From NCBI RefSeq assembly GCF_900290235.1, contig NZ_OLMK01000011.1, positions 1 through 64,000 on the forward strand: a DNA stretch of 64,000 nt. Direction: 5' to 3'. Below, piece by piece: positions 43,414 through 51,808 of the stretch (position 1 is the first letter of the stretch; each line of letters opens with the position of its first letter). Origin of the DNA: Streptomyces sp. MA5143a (lineage in GTDB: Bacteria > Actinomycetota > Actinomycetes > Streptomycetales > Streptomycetaceae). The notes beneath the pieces were generated by a model. That model ran no database searches. It saw only the letters and a list, made by a program, of their open reading frames with translations, and had not been told where the DNA came from. A program made the position numbers and the translations under genes.

Positions 43414-44334
43414 TCAGACGTTGACCCGTGTGTCCAGGAAGTCGGCGATCCGTCGGCGCAGTGAGGGTGCGTCCAAGCCGTGGGCGGTCACGTGCTCCTC
43501 GATCTGCCCGTACCGTCGCAGTTCCTGGCGGCCGACGCCGAGGCCCAGGACGCGGTGGGGCGTGTCGGCGAGCGCGTCGTTCGCGGCGGTCGTGGACGTG
43601 CCCGCCAGATACGGCTCCACCAGCACCACATCCGTCCCCGCCGCCTCGGTCGCCCGGCGCAGCGCGCCCGTGTCGAAGGGGCGCACGGTGGTCGCGTACA
43701 GCACCGTCACATCGAGCCCCTCCGTCGCCGCGAGCACGGCGTCGAGCATCGGCCCGACGGCGACGACCACCCCGCGGCGCCCCTCGCGCACCGTGAGGAA
43801 CCGCTGCCCGTCCACCGCCAGCGCACGTTCGTTCGACTGCACCGACAGGCGGACGTACACCTTGTCGTCCTTGGCCCCGCCCGCTCCGACCGCGTGCCGC
43901 AGCAGCGTCTCGGCCTCGTCGGGGTGTCCCGGCACATGCACCGTCCAGCCGTCGAGCGTGTCGAGCAGAGCCACGTCGCCCGGTGCCATGTGCGTGTAGC
44001 CGCCGGCGGGCCAGTCGAAGGAGGCGGCGGCGCTCACCAGGACCGCGCCCACGTCCTGGTGCCCGAGATCCAGCTTGACCTGCTCGAAAGGCCGCTCCAC
44101 CAGAAAGCTGGCGAAGGTGTGCATCACCGGTCGCATCCCGGTCAGCGCCAGGCCCGCGCCCGTGCCGATCAGCAACTGCTCACGGATGCCGACGTTGACC
44201 ACCCGGTCCGGATGCCGTCGCTCCGCCTCCGCGAAGCCGTCCCTGCCGATCTCCGCGAGGACCACCGCGACCCTGGGGTCCTCGTCGAGCAGCCGGGTGA
44301 CGACAGGGGCGAAGCGTTCCCGCATGGTGTCCAT
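43414..44334 (-). CDS. Transketolase C-terminal subunit (split transketolase)
   Basis: A 306-residue protein equivalent to the pyrimidine-binding and C-terminal domains of transketolase. The catalytic Glu lies in VNVGIREQLLIG near residue 50, and the phosphate/substrate region in FASFLVERPFEQVKLDL and HMAPGDVALL. It must pair with the N-terminal subunit gene upstream (66-bp gap) to form an active ThDP enzyme. Split transketolases often serve special pathways such as amino-sugar or shikimate-derived metabolites; the substrate here is not known. Confidence 0.9.
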   Translation of the reverse strand: MDTMRERFAPVVTRLLDEDPRVAVVLAEIGRDGFAEAERRHPDRVVNVGIREQLLIGTGAGLALTGMRPVMHTFASFLVERPFEQVKLDLGHQDVGAVLVSAAASFDWPAGGYTHMAPGDVALLDTLDGWTVHVPGHPDEAETLLRHAVGAGGAKDDKVYVRLSVQSNERALAVDGQRFLTVREGRRGVVVAVGPMLDAVLAATEGLDVTVLYATTVRPFDTGALRRATEAAGTDVVLVEPYLAGTSTTAANDALADTPHRVLGLGVGRQELRRYGQIEEHVTAHGLDAPSLRRRIADFLDTRVNV

Positions 44335-44400
44335 GAGAGCGGAGTGTCCTTTCGGAAGAGGGGAGAGAGGAGAGTCGTGAAGGGGGGCGCGCCGACCGGG

Positions 44401-45120
44401 TCAGGTCTGGCTGGGCGCGGGCGCGTTCTTCGGCTCCACGCGTGCCACCACGACCCTGGGGCGGCCCGGATGCGGGGCGGTGAACGCGGCGTGGAGCGCC
44501 TCGTGGTCGCGGCCGTCCACCGTCTCCGCGGACCAGCCCGCCGCCTCGAACCGCGCGGCGATACCGCCGGGCCGTGCGTGGCTGGCGGAGGAGTTGTCGA
44601 TCACGATGGTGTGGAGGCGGTCGAGTCCGGCCGGGCCCGCGAACGCGATCGCCTCGTGATTGCTGCCCTCGTCCAGCTCGGCGTCCCCGATGAGCACCCA
44701 CACCGCCGGATCGGGCCGCCCCTGGGCGCGCAGGCCGAGCGCCGCCCCCACAGCGATCGGCAGACCGTGGCCGAGCGAGCCGCTGCCGATCTCGGCACCC
44801 GGCACCAGCACCCGGTCCGGGTGGTGGCCGAGCGGCGAGTGGTACGAGCCGAAGCCGGGCAGCCACTCGATCGGGAGGAAACCCTTGGCGGCGAGCACCG
44901 CGTAGTACGCCATCGGCCCGTGCCCCTTGGAGAGCAGGAACCGGTCACGCTCCGGGTCGTCCAGCCGCTCCGGCCCCACCCGCAGCACCCGGTCGTACAG
45001 CACCCACAGCGCGTCCAGCGTGGACGTCGCCGCGGGGCCGTGCTTCTCGGCGCCCGTCATCAGCGCCATCAGCCGGGGCAGATCCGTGAAGCCGTAGGTT
45101 CGTTCCGTCGTGGTCGTCAT
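44401..45120 (-). CDS. Transketolase N-terminal subunit (split transketolase)
   Basis: A 239-residue ThDP-binding half with the SKGHGPMAYYAVL motif (about residue 68), GSLGHGLPIAVGAALG, and the ThDP/Mg motif GDAELDEGSNHE near residue 145. First gene of a two-gene unit. It has no ribosome-binding site before ATG 45120 but has a promoter about ten bases upstream, so the transcript is probably leaderless or nearly so. Confidence 0.9.
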   Translation of the reverse strand: MTTTTERTYGFTDLPRLMALMTGAEKHGPAATSTLDALWVLYDRVLRVGPERLDDPERDRFLLSKGHGPMAYYAVLAAKGFLPIEWLPGFGSYHSPLGHHPDRVLVPGAEIGSGSLGHGLPIAVGAALGLRAQGRPDPAVWVLIGDAELDEGSNHEAIAFAGPAGLDRLHTIVIDNSSASHARPGGIAARFEAAGWSAETVDGRDHEALHAAFTAPHPGRPRVVVARVEPKNAPAPSQT

Positions 45121-45130
45121 ACAGAGCAGC

Positions 45131-45158
45131 GTGCTACCTCAACCAAAGTCGAGGTCAA
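45131..45158 (-). promoter_or_regulatory. MerR/SoxR-like promoter of the split transketolase
   Basis: On the minus strand TTGACC (45158-45153) and TAGCAC (45136-45131) are spaced 16 bp and enclose a dyad with arms ACCTC and GAGGT (45136-45140, 45151-45155). Read as CCTC-N10-GAGG with internal AAC/GTC, this resembles SoxR and related MerR-family operators placed between -35 and -10. No MerR-type gene is in the window. Confidence 0.6.
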
Positions 45159-45305
45159 GCGATGACCGCGGACGAGTTCTCGGCCGCGCCGAGCTGACCC
45201 GTCGGCCGGTCGCGCCCGGGATAAACGGGTGCGCGATCACCGGCCTGAGTGCGGTATTGTTTCCGTGCGCGTTCGGCCAGGGGAAAGCCCAGGTCAGGCG
45301 GGCAA

Positions 45306-45379
<74 letters not shown>

Positions 45380-45394
45380 CTGGAGACAGTCGCA

Positions 45395-45437
45395 GGTCAG
45401 GGCCGGTTTCGGAGGCATCCGAAACCGGCCCTTGACC
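45395..45437 (+). terminator. Terminator of the tRNA-Pro transcript
   Basis: A very strong hairpin with GGTCA then GGGCCGGTTTCGGA (45395-45413) pairing with 45418-45437 (one bulged T) around a GGCA loop, 16 bases after the tRNA. Confidence 0.9.
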
Positions 45438-45577
45438 ATGTGTGGGTAGGCCCCTCGCGGGTCACGGCCTGGTCGAGCACGCCGCGCGCCATCGCTTCCG
45501 GCCGCCCCGGGGGCTGTGCTGCGGGACGCGGAGCCGGGGGCGGGGGATGATCCCGGCTCCGCGTCCAGGGCGGCACG

Positions 45578-46232
45578 TCAGTGGTTGATGTGCTCGCCGA
45601 CCGTGGGGCGCCCCGCTGTCATCAGGTTCTCCAGGTCCCGGGCGTACTTGGCGACGAGGTCGCGCGTGAGGCTCGGGATGTCCCCGTGCGCGGCGATCGC
45701 GCCGGCCCGGACGGCGGCGCCGAACCGGTCGGAGGGGATGACGGATCCGGGTACCGGGTCCTCGGGCTCCTTGAAGCCGTGCCGGATGGGCAGGGCCGCG
45801 TACTGCCGCTGTGCCTCGGGCAGGGCGCGCATCGCCGCCTCGAACCGCAGGTACCACTCGGCGTAGTCGTCCAACCGCTCGATGGCGTGGCCGTCCTGGG
45901 CGAGCCAGTCGACGATGGCGTCGAGGGAGACGCCGTCGTCGTGGGGGTTCACGAGGCTGAACGTCCGGTATCCGGACGGGGCTTCGGAGGTGCCGCGGCC
46001 CCCCAGCGCCACCACGGCGGCGGCGGTGAAGTCAACCGGCAGGCCGTCGTAGAGTTGATGCTCGGTGCGGGCCGACAGCGGCAGGACCGCCGGGCGGGTG
46101 TCGACCTTCGCGCGCGGCCAGCGCGTGGTCCGTCGAGCTGCGGCCCATGTAGACGCCGGTGCGGGTCGGTGCGTTCAACGGGGCGTACCCGGCGTCCTCC
46201 AGCGCCGACCAGGCGGTCTTGACCTGCTCACC
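45578..46232 (-). pseudogene. Remnant of a PKS ketosynthase fused to a thioester-reductase domain
   Basis: Reading on the minus strand from 46232, the first frame encodes a short ketosynthase fragment (AWSALEDAGY, then TGVYMGRSS). After a frame change near 46113 the second frame runs RPAVLPLSARTEHQL, like the linker that follows ketosynthase domains. It continues directly into YDGLPVDFT, YRTFSLVNPHDDG and YAEWYLRFEAAMRALP, which match the C-terminal reductase domain of carboxylic acid reductases and reductase-ending PKS/NRPS. The stop is at 45578. Most of both domains is missing, so a large internal deletion joined them; no function is expected. Confidence 0.75.
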
Positions 46233-46917
46233 AGCTACGACCTCAACGAGGCCAACAACCTCCTGGAGACCGCCGGCCTGACCGTAGAAGTGCTGCCCCC
46301 GCTCGGCCAGTTCCTCTTCGACCACGTTACGGGCCGGTGGGATCAGGCACTGGAGTCTGCCCGCCGACTGCTGGCCAACAACGAGATCCAGTCCACCCCG
46401 GTATCGGACAACTCCCTGATGCCCGCGCGGACTGCGGCCATCCTCCTCGCCCGGGGCCGCGTCACCAGCGCCCTGCAAATAAACGCCGCGCTGGCGGCCG
46501 GGACGTCGCACACGCCACAGCGTGGCTCGACCTGATCCCCGACACCCCGGCTCATCCCCTGGCGGCCCGGGCGCGGCTGGCCGTCCAGTACTGGTCGGGC
46601 CGAAGGGAAGCAGCACTGGAGGATGGCTGGCACAACGCCCAACAGGCCAGAAAAAATGGCCAACTCGCCGGGGTCGAACGGCTCCTGCTGCGCATCCTGG
46701 AGCTCGCCGCCGACTCGGATCAGCCGCAAACGGTCCAGCAGGCCCTGGAGGAACTGGAAACCCTGCCACCGCTGCCTGGCTCAACGGAACCCTCGCACAG
46801 CCCGGCACCGCCTCCGCCCCTCCCCACTCCCACAGCGCCGACGACCACTGAGGAACAGCGCGCGCAGACGGGTGTCCGGCGCGGTAGTTCTGCCAGGAGA
46901 CGGGGCAGTGTTTGCTG
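46218..46917 (+). pseudogene. Remnant of a LuxR/LAL-type regulator, TPR region only, frameshifted
   Basis: Plus-strand coding sequence resembling the helical-repeat region of large LuxR-family regulators: DLNEANNLLETAG, then WDQALESARRLLANNEI and LMPARTAAILLARG in one frame. The continuation, AHATAWLDLIPDTPAHPLAARARLAVQYWSGRREA-like repeats (given here in part), is in another frame, with the shift near 46500 in GGCCGGGACG. There is no start, no ATPase domain and no C-terminal helix-turn-helix. It abuts the PKS remnant at about 46218-46232, so a rearrangement junction lies there. Confidence 0.65.
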
Positions 46918-46990
46918 AACCTGTGTCCGGAGCCATCCTTGGGCGTGCCGCACTCCGGATCCGAGCAACCGGGCACCCAGGAGGCATCGT

Positions 46991-47992
46991 ATGAGGATCG
47001 TCATCACCGGGGGCTTCGGCTTTCTGGGGCGGCTGGTCGCCGGCGCGTTGGTGGAGAGGCGGACGTTCCGTGGGGCGCCTGTCGAGCGCCTGGTGCTCGC
47101 CGACCGGGTCGTGCCGGACGGCGAGCCCTTGGCGTCCGACCCGCTCGTGGAGGCCGTGCCGGGCGAGCTGACCGACCGGCTCGACACCGTGTTCGCGGAG
47201 CCCGTGGACCTCGTCCTCCATCTCGCCGCCGCCGTCTCCGCCGAGTGCGAGGCCGACTTCGACCTCGGCATGCGCGCGAACCTCGACACCACCCGCGCCC
47301 TCCTCGAAGCCGCCCGGACCCAGTCGGTGACCGGCGGGCCGACCCCACGGCTCGTGTTCTCCAGCAGCGTCGCGGTCTACGGCCCCGACCCCGTACTGCC
47401 GCTCCCGCCCGTCGTCAGCGAAGCGACCCTGCCCACGCCACGCTCCAGCTACGGCATCCAGAAGCTCATCTGCGAGCAGCTGATCGCGGACCACACCCGG
47501 CGCGGATTCGTCGACGGACGGGTCGCGCGCCTGATGACCGTCGCCGTGCGGCCCGGCAGGCCGAACGCGGCCGCCTCCGGCTTCCTCTCCGGCATCATCC
47601 GCGAACCCCTCGCGGGCCTCCCCGCCGTCTGCCCCGTACGGCCCGACCTGCGGGTGGCCCTGGCCTCCCCGCGCCGCACCGTCGCGGCCCTCCTGCTTCT
47701 CGCGGAGGTCGAGCGCGGCACGGGACCCGGGCAACTCCACGGGGGACTGCCGGTCAACCTTCCGGCGCTCACCGTCTCCGTCGCCGAGATGATCGCCACG
47801 CTGCGGCAGGTCGCCGGTGACGCCGTCGCCGACCTGATCACCGTCGCCCCCGACCCCGCCGTCGAGGCCATCGTGGGCTCGTGGCCGTCCGCCTTCGACC
47901 ACTCCCGCGCCGCCGCGCTGGGCCTGGAGCCCGACCCGGACTTCGCGTCGGTGGTGCGGGACCACCTCGCCGTCTCCCCGAGGGAATCCTGA
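46991..47992 (+). CDS. NAD-dependent epimerase/dehydratase family protein (D-erythronate dehydrogenase-like)
   Basis: A 333-residue extended short-chain dehydrogenase. The GGFGFLG nucleotide motif is at residues 7-13, the Ser of the triad lies in FSSSVAVYG, and the Tyr-x3-Lys in SYGIQKLICE. The RLMTVAVRPGRPNAAASGFLSG region is characteristic of the DenD group, which oxidises D-erythronate or related sugar acids. AGGAGG lies six bases before the ATG. It has no obvious partners for sugar-acid catabolism nearby, so the assignment is to subfamily only. Confidence 0.82.
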   Translation: MRIVITGGFGFLGRLVAGALVERRTFRGAPVERLVLADRVVPDGEPLASDPLVEAVPGELTDRLDTVFAEPVDLVLHLAAAVSAECEADFDLGMRANLDTTRALLEAARTQSVTGGPTPRLVFSSSVAVYGPDPVLPLPPVVSEATLPTPRSSYGIQKLICEQLIADHTRRGFVDGRVARLMTVAVRPGRPNAAASGFLSGIIREPLAGLPAVCPVRPDLRVALASPRRTVAALLLLAEVERGTGPGQLHGGLPVNLPALTVSVAEMIATLRQVAGDAVADLITVAPDPAVEAIVGSWPSAFDHSRAAALGLEPDPDFASVVRDHLAVSPRES

Positions 47993-48195
47993 TCGGCCGG
48001 TCGTCGTCTGCGGGAGCCGTGTACGGGCTGCACATCCTGACGGCGGACGACGTGTTGGGCGGGGCGCCACCGGCGCGGCCGTGTCGCACTGGGGCGGTCG
48101 GACATGGCGGCGCCGCGCAGCCGGCCCCGAGGGCCTCTTCGGCCCACGCATCGTCGGATTGGGCTGAGCCGCCCCGGGGCCGGGCGCCGGAACGG

Positions 48196-48966
48196 TCAGT
48201 CCTTCAGGGCGACCAGGACATGGCTGTCGCCGTACTGCCAGACGGGCGTGATGTGGGCGAAGCCCGCCGCGCGCAGGAGTTCCGCGTGACGCGCCAGGGG
48301 CAGATCGTTGTCGTTGCCGCCGTGGTTGCCGGACGCGGACCGGCGCTTCTCGCGCTGTGCGAACAGGTCGGCCAGCTCCGGGTCCTCGGCGGCCGCCGCC
48401 CACCAGGACCGCCAGTCCTCGTGCTCGCGGGTGCGCGACCGCTCGGCACGTCGGCGGCCCACCACGGCGGTGAGGTCCGAGCACCGGTGGTCCCCCAGCG
48501 CGAAATGGTCGCCGTTGACGAGGGCGCCACCGGGCCGCAGCAGGGTGAACAGACTCCGGTACGCGCTCAGCAGGGTCCGCTCGGAGAGGTAGTGGAGGGC
48601 GGTGGTGGAGACGACCACGTCCAGGGGGCGGTCCAGGCCGAGGGCGTCGGTCCAGCCGGCTTCACCGATGACGGCGTCGACGAAACGGGCGGCGTTCGCG
48701 TGGTGCGTGCGGCCGAGTTCGAGGAGCAGCGGGTCCATGTCCACGGCGACGATCTCGGCGGTCGGCAGCCGTACGGCGAGCCGGGCGGCCATGGAACCCG
48801 GGCCGCAGCCGAGGTCGAGCAGGAGCGGTCGGGTCCGATCGGTGGTGACGTGCTCGACGACATCGGCGATGACCGTGAACCGCTCCTCGCGGGCGACGGC
48901 GTAGTGCTGCTGCTGGCGTTCCCAGCGGTCGATCCACACCTCGGCCGTCTCCATGCTCACGCCCAT
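48196..48966 (-). CDS. Class I SAM-dependent methyltransferase
   Basis: A 256-residue methyltransferase with the SAM-binding motif LLLDLGCGPGSMAARLA near residue 50, the acidic strand end AVDMDPLLLELG, and the motif IV region DVVVSTTALHYLSE. Start options are ATG 48966, GTG 48960 and ATG 48954; 48966 follows GAGG. Convergent with the dehydrogenase gene. A Zur-like palindrome lies about 60 bp upstream of the start. Substrate unknown. Confidence 0.85.
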   Translation of the reverse strand: MGVSMETAEVWIDRWERQQQHYAVAREERFTVIADVVEHVTTDRTRPLLLDLGCGPGSMAARLAVRLPTAEIVAVDMDPLLLELGRTHHANAARFVDAVIGEAGWTDALGLDRPLDVVVSTTALHYLSERTLLSAYRSLFTLLRPGGALVNGDHFALGDHRCSDLTAVVGRRRAERSRTREHEDWRSWWAAAAEDPELADLFAQREKRRSASGNHGGNDNDLPLARHAELLRAAGFAHITPVWQYGDSHVLVALKD

Positions 48967-49026
48967 GGCCTCGTGTCGCCTCTTCCGTCTCGCAACCACC
49001 GGTTGTGATCAGAACCTACCGGTTAT

Positions 49027-49041
49027 TGGAAACGGTTTCCA
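49027..49041. promoter_or_regulatory. Zur-like palindrome upstream of the methyltransferase
   Basis: TGGAAAC-G-GTTTCCA is a perfect 15-bp palindrome, AT-rich against its surroundings. Actinobacterial Zur (zinc-uptake repressor) sites have the form TGAAAA-N-N-TTTTCA, so this fits with one substitution per arm. LacI-type regulators also bind such sequences, so the assignment is tentative. Confidence 0.5.
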
Positions 49042-49091
49042 TTCGCGCCGGTGTGGACGGTGCGATACCCCTCGGGCCGGGAGATGCCCCG

Positions 49092-50441
49092 TCAGGCCAG
49101 AAGCAGCGGCAGGTCCCAGTCCGTCGTCGTACGGCCGGCCGCGTAGGCGTCGAGGGCGAGAGCCGTGCCGGCGGCGCCCTCCAGGAACGCGGGGGTGTCG
49201 GCCGGTTGCGGGACGTCCGTCAGGGTGGCCTGGAACCCGAACCGGGACTCCGGGCGGAACAGGGCGAGCGTGCGGGCCGCCATGTCGTCGACGAGGTCGG
49301 CCAGGCGCTTGTCGCCGATGGACTCGTTCAGGACGGCCAGCAGATGCATCAGCCCGCTCCACCCGTGACACAGGTTGGGGTTGTCGATGTTCCAGCTCTC
49401 CGGATCCGTGGCCAGGAGGGGCAGCAGGGAGCGGTGGGCCAGCCGCAGCCAGTCGGCACGCCCGAGCGCCTGACCGGCGAGCTGTATCGCACGGGAGATG
49501 CCCGGGGCGCCGTAGCACCAGGACGGGCGGCGGCGAGGCGGTGGCCCCTGCGGCCCGGCCGTCCAGTCCTCGAACGTCAGATGTGGGGGCCAGACCGGTC
49601 CGCTGCCGTCCTCGTCCGGGAGGGCTCGGGCCTCAAGGAGGTCGACCAGGCGCTCGACGGCCGAGCGCTGCCCGTCCACGACCGCGCCCCGCTGCCAGGC
49701 CAGCGACAGCAGGGCCAGCGGTCCGGCCACACCGTGCGACAGCCCGAGGTTGAGATGGCCGTCGGGCATCTCCACCTCCTGGCCCATCCGGGGAGCCGCC
49801 CACGTCCACCAGCGGGGCACCCGGCGTCCCCGGTGCGTGACCTCTCCGTGCGCCATCCGCGTCAGATAGGTGAGGACGAGCCGCAGTTCCTCCTCGCACT
49901 GCTCCCGGCGAGCCAGCAGATAGCGCCCCACTCCGCTCATCCCGCGCACCACCTCGAACTCCCCGTTGGTGGTCGTCGGGGCGTCACGGACCTCGGGCAG
50001 CGCTCGGCGGACCAGGCGACGCTGATGGTCGTCGAGCCGCTCCAGGGCCGAGCAGTAGCCGCCGGTGGCGCGGTGCGCGACGAGGACCGCGAAGGCCACG
50101 GCGCCCGGTCCGGCGTAGACACCCGCCGGGGGGTGTGCGGTGGCCGCCGTCGCCCGCATCGCCCGTACGAGGTAGGCGTGTGCGCGTGCCGCGTCCTCGG
50201 GGCCGGGGCGGCCCCGGCCGGTGTAGGCGAGCGACACGCCCGGATAGCCGCTGGAGAGGGACAGGTCCGACCACAGCAGCTCGCGTACGACCCCCGGTGA
50301 CGAGAGGCCGGGGTTCAGGGCGTCCGCCGCGGTGGTGTCCGGGTCGGCGAGCCGGTCGAAGACCTGCGCGGCGACGTTCCGTGCCTGCTCCGCGTGGCGT
50401 GGCGCGATCGTCGGACGTCCTTGTCGTCCTGAGTGGGTCAC
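49092..50441 (-). CDS. Lanthionine synthetase C-family protein (LanC)
   Basis: A 449-residue LanC-type cyclase, which in class I lanthipeptide synthesis adds Cys thiols to dehydroamino acids. The zinc ligands are present: Cys in WCYGAPGI (about residue 308) and Cys-His in NLCHGWSG (about 357-358). The active-site His is in LSHGVAGPL (about 236). It should therefore be catalytically competent. GTG 50441 overlaps the LanB-like stop as GTGA, with GAGGAGAGG upstream. Last gene of the operon. No precursor peptide gene was recognised nearby. Confidence 0.9.
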   Translation of the reverse strand: MTHSGRQGRPTIAPRHAEQARNVAAQVFDRLADPDTTAADALNPGLSSPGVVRELLWSDLSLSSGYPGVSLAYTGRGRPGPEDAARAHAYLVRAMRATAATAHPPAGVYAGPGAVAFAVLVAHRATGGYCSALERLDDHQRRLVRRALPEVRDAPTTTNGEFEVVRGMSGVGRYLLARREQCEEELRLVLTYLTRMAHGEVTHRGRRVPRWWTWAAPRMGQEVEMPDGHLNLGLSHGVAGPLALLSLAWQRGAVVDGQRSAVERLVDLLEARALPDEDGSGPVWPPHLTFEDWTAGPQGPPPRRRPSWCYGAPGISRAIQLAGQALGRADWLRLAHRSLLPLLATDPESWNIDNPNLCHGWSGLMHLLAVLNESIGDKRLADLVDDMAARTLALFRPESRFGFQATLTDVPQPADTPAFLEGAAGTALALDAYAAGRTTTDWDLPLLLA

Positions 50442-51718
50442 CGGGTCCTCTCCTCTTGCCGGGTGTGCGCGAGGCGGCCCTGGTGATCACGGGCGATGCC
50501 GCGCAGCACCGCGTACCCCGCGTTCTCCCCGGCCCTGTCGATGCCGAGGAGACGGTTGTGCTGCATGTGCAACAACGACAGGACGGCCTCGGCGTGCTCA
50601 CCGGTGCCGGGATCCCCCGACTCGCCGGACAGCACCAGCGCGCCGTACACCCTGGTCTCGGGCGTGTGGGTCCAGAGGTCGGAGAGGGGTGCGCCGAGAG
50701 CGGGTGCCGCGCTCTCTGCGGTGCGCCCCGGGACGATCAGCGACCTGGCCTGCTTCTGGTGTCGCCGGTAGACAGCGTGGGCGGGACTCTTGGGGAGGAC
50801 ACGGCTGATCCACGCGGACCAGTCCCAGTCTCCGAGGGACTCCAGCAGCAGGGCGTGGTTGACGGCCGCCAGCACGGGGTCGGGCAGAGCCAGCCGGCCC
50901 CGCGCCCGCAACGTCAGCTGGGCCAGCGCCGACCGGCTGTCCACGCAGAACATCCGCTCCGCGTGCGGGAGGGCGACCGGGCCGCCGTAGCGGTCGGTCT
51001 CCGGCTGGTAGGTGTCCAGAACGACGCCCCTGATCACCCCTGCCTCCTGCCAGTCCCGGCACGCGGCGGCGAGCCGGGGCAGCACCGTCGTGCGCAGGAC
51101 CTCCGCGGCGCCGTGCAGACGGAGGCGGACATGGGGGTCCGGATCGCGGTACCGGAGGAAGTGCCAGTCGCGCACCTCGTCCCCGGCCGCGCGCAGGAGC
51201 GTCGGAAGGTGGGCGTGCAGGAACTCGTCGTGCGTGTCCTCGACCGCGTAGAACTTGGCGTAGAGCCACTCCTCGCCCGGCAGATGCCGCACGCCGTGGT
51301 CCGTGGGCCTACGGGCCGACACGGAGGGCTGCCCCGGCTCTGTGGCCTGCCGTCGGTCACTCTTTGGAGCGCTGCCGCCGCCGACCGGGCGGAGGGCCGG
51401 GGCCGGTGCGCTGACCCGGGCCATGGGGATGACGACTTCGCCGCTGTGTCCGTCGGCCCAGCCCAGTGCCCGCCCGCCGTCCGTCAGGTCCTCCATGATG
51501 GCCAGCGAACCGCCCTGGCGGACCTCGTCACGGAACACCTCCCGGTGCCAGGGGTCCGTGAGGTCCACACGGAACGCACGGTCCCACCTGGCGAGGTTCA
51601 CCTCGTCCGGCACGCGGTATCGCGCGCGCCACGCCTCGACCGCGCCGTCCCACCCGGACGCGCCACGGCAGTCTCCGGGTCCGCCGTCCGCAGCCGCACG
51701 CAGATGCCGGTCGGGCAC
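50438..51718 (-). CDS. N-truncated lantibiotic dehydratase with SpaB_C (elimination) domain
   Basis: A 426-residue protein. Residues about 22-105 match the very end of the LanB glutamylation domain (WRARYRVPDEVNL, FRVDLTDPWHRE, GWADGHSGEVV). After a polar linker, residues about 147-420 form the thiopeptide-type/SpaB_C domain (EEWLYAKFYAV, WHFLRYRDPDPHVRLRLHG), which removes glutamate from glutamylated Ser/Thr. Full LanB proteins are near 1,000 residues; the catalytic glutamylation part is absent, and only 90 bp separate this gene from its upstream neighbour. So either it is a degraded LanB or it works as a stand-alone eliminase, as in thiopeptide systems. The start (GTG 51718) is uncertain; the frame is open back to 51809. 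Confidence 0.82.
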   Translation of the reverse strand: MPDRHLRAAADGGPGDCRGASGWDGAVEAWRARYRVPDEVNLARWDRAFRVDLTDPWHREVFRDEVRQGGSLAIMEDLTDGGRALGWADGHSGEVVIPMARVSAPAPALRPVGGGSAPKSDRRQATEPGQPSVSARRPTDHGVRHLPGEEWLYAKFYAVEDTHDEFLHAHLPTLLRAAGDEVRDWHFLRYRDPDPHVRLRLHGAAEVLRTTVLPRLAAACRDWQEAGVIRGVVLDTYQPETDRYGGPVALPHAERMFCVDSRSALAQLTLRARGRLALPDPVLAAVNHALLLESLGDWDWSAWISRVLPKSPAHAVYRRHQKQARSLIVPGRTAESAAPALGAPLSDLWTHTPETRVYGALVLSGESGDPGTGEHAEAVLSLLHMQHNRLLGIDRAGENAGYAVLRGIARDHQGRLAHTRQEERTR

Positions 51719-51808
51719 CCAGTGTTCCGCCTCCCCCTCGGTTCCCGGCCCGGCGCGGCCCGGGTGGGGCGGACGTTGGGCCCCTGGCAGGCCGCCCCCC
51801 CGGCCGAC

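Noticed and set aside
46032..46976. Reading the 314-codon minus frame as an intact gene
   Set aside because: Only a short ketosynthase-like piece near its 3' part is recognisable; the rest is antisense to the regulator remnant.
50438..51718. Interpreting the LanB-like gene as a PEARL (peptide-aminoacyl-tRNA ligase)
   Set aside because: Those enzymes keep the glutamylation domain and lack SpaB_C; here the reverse is seen.
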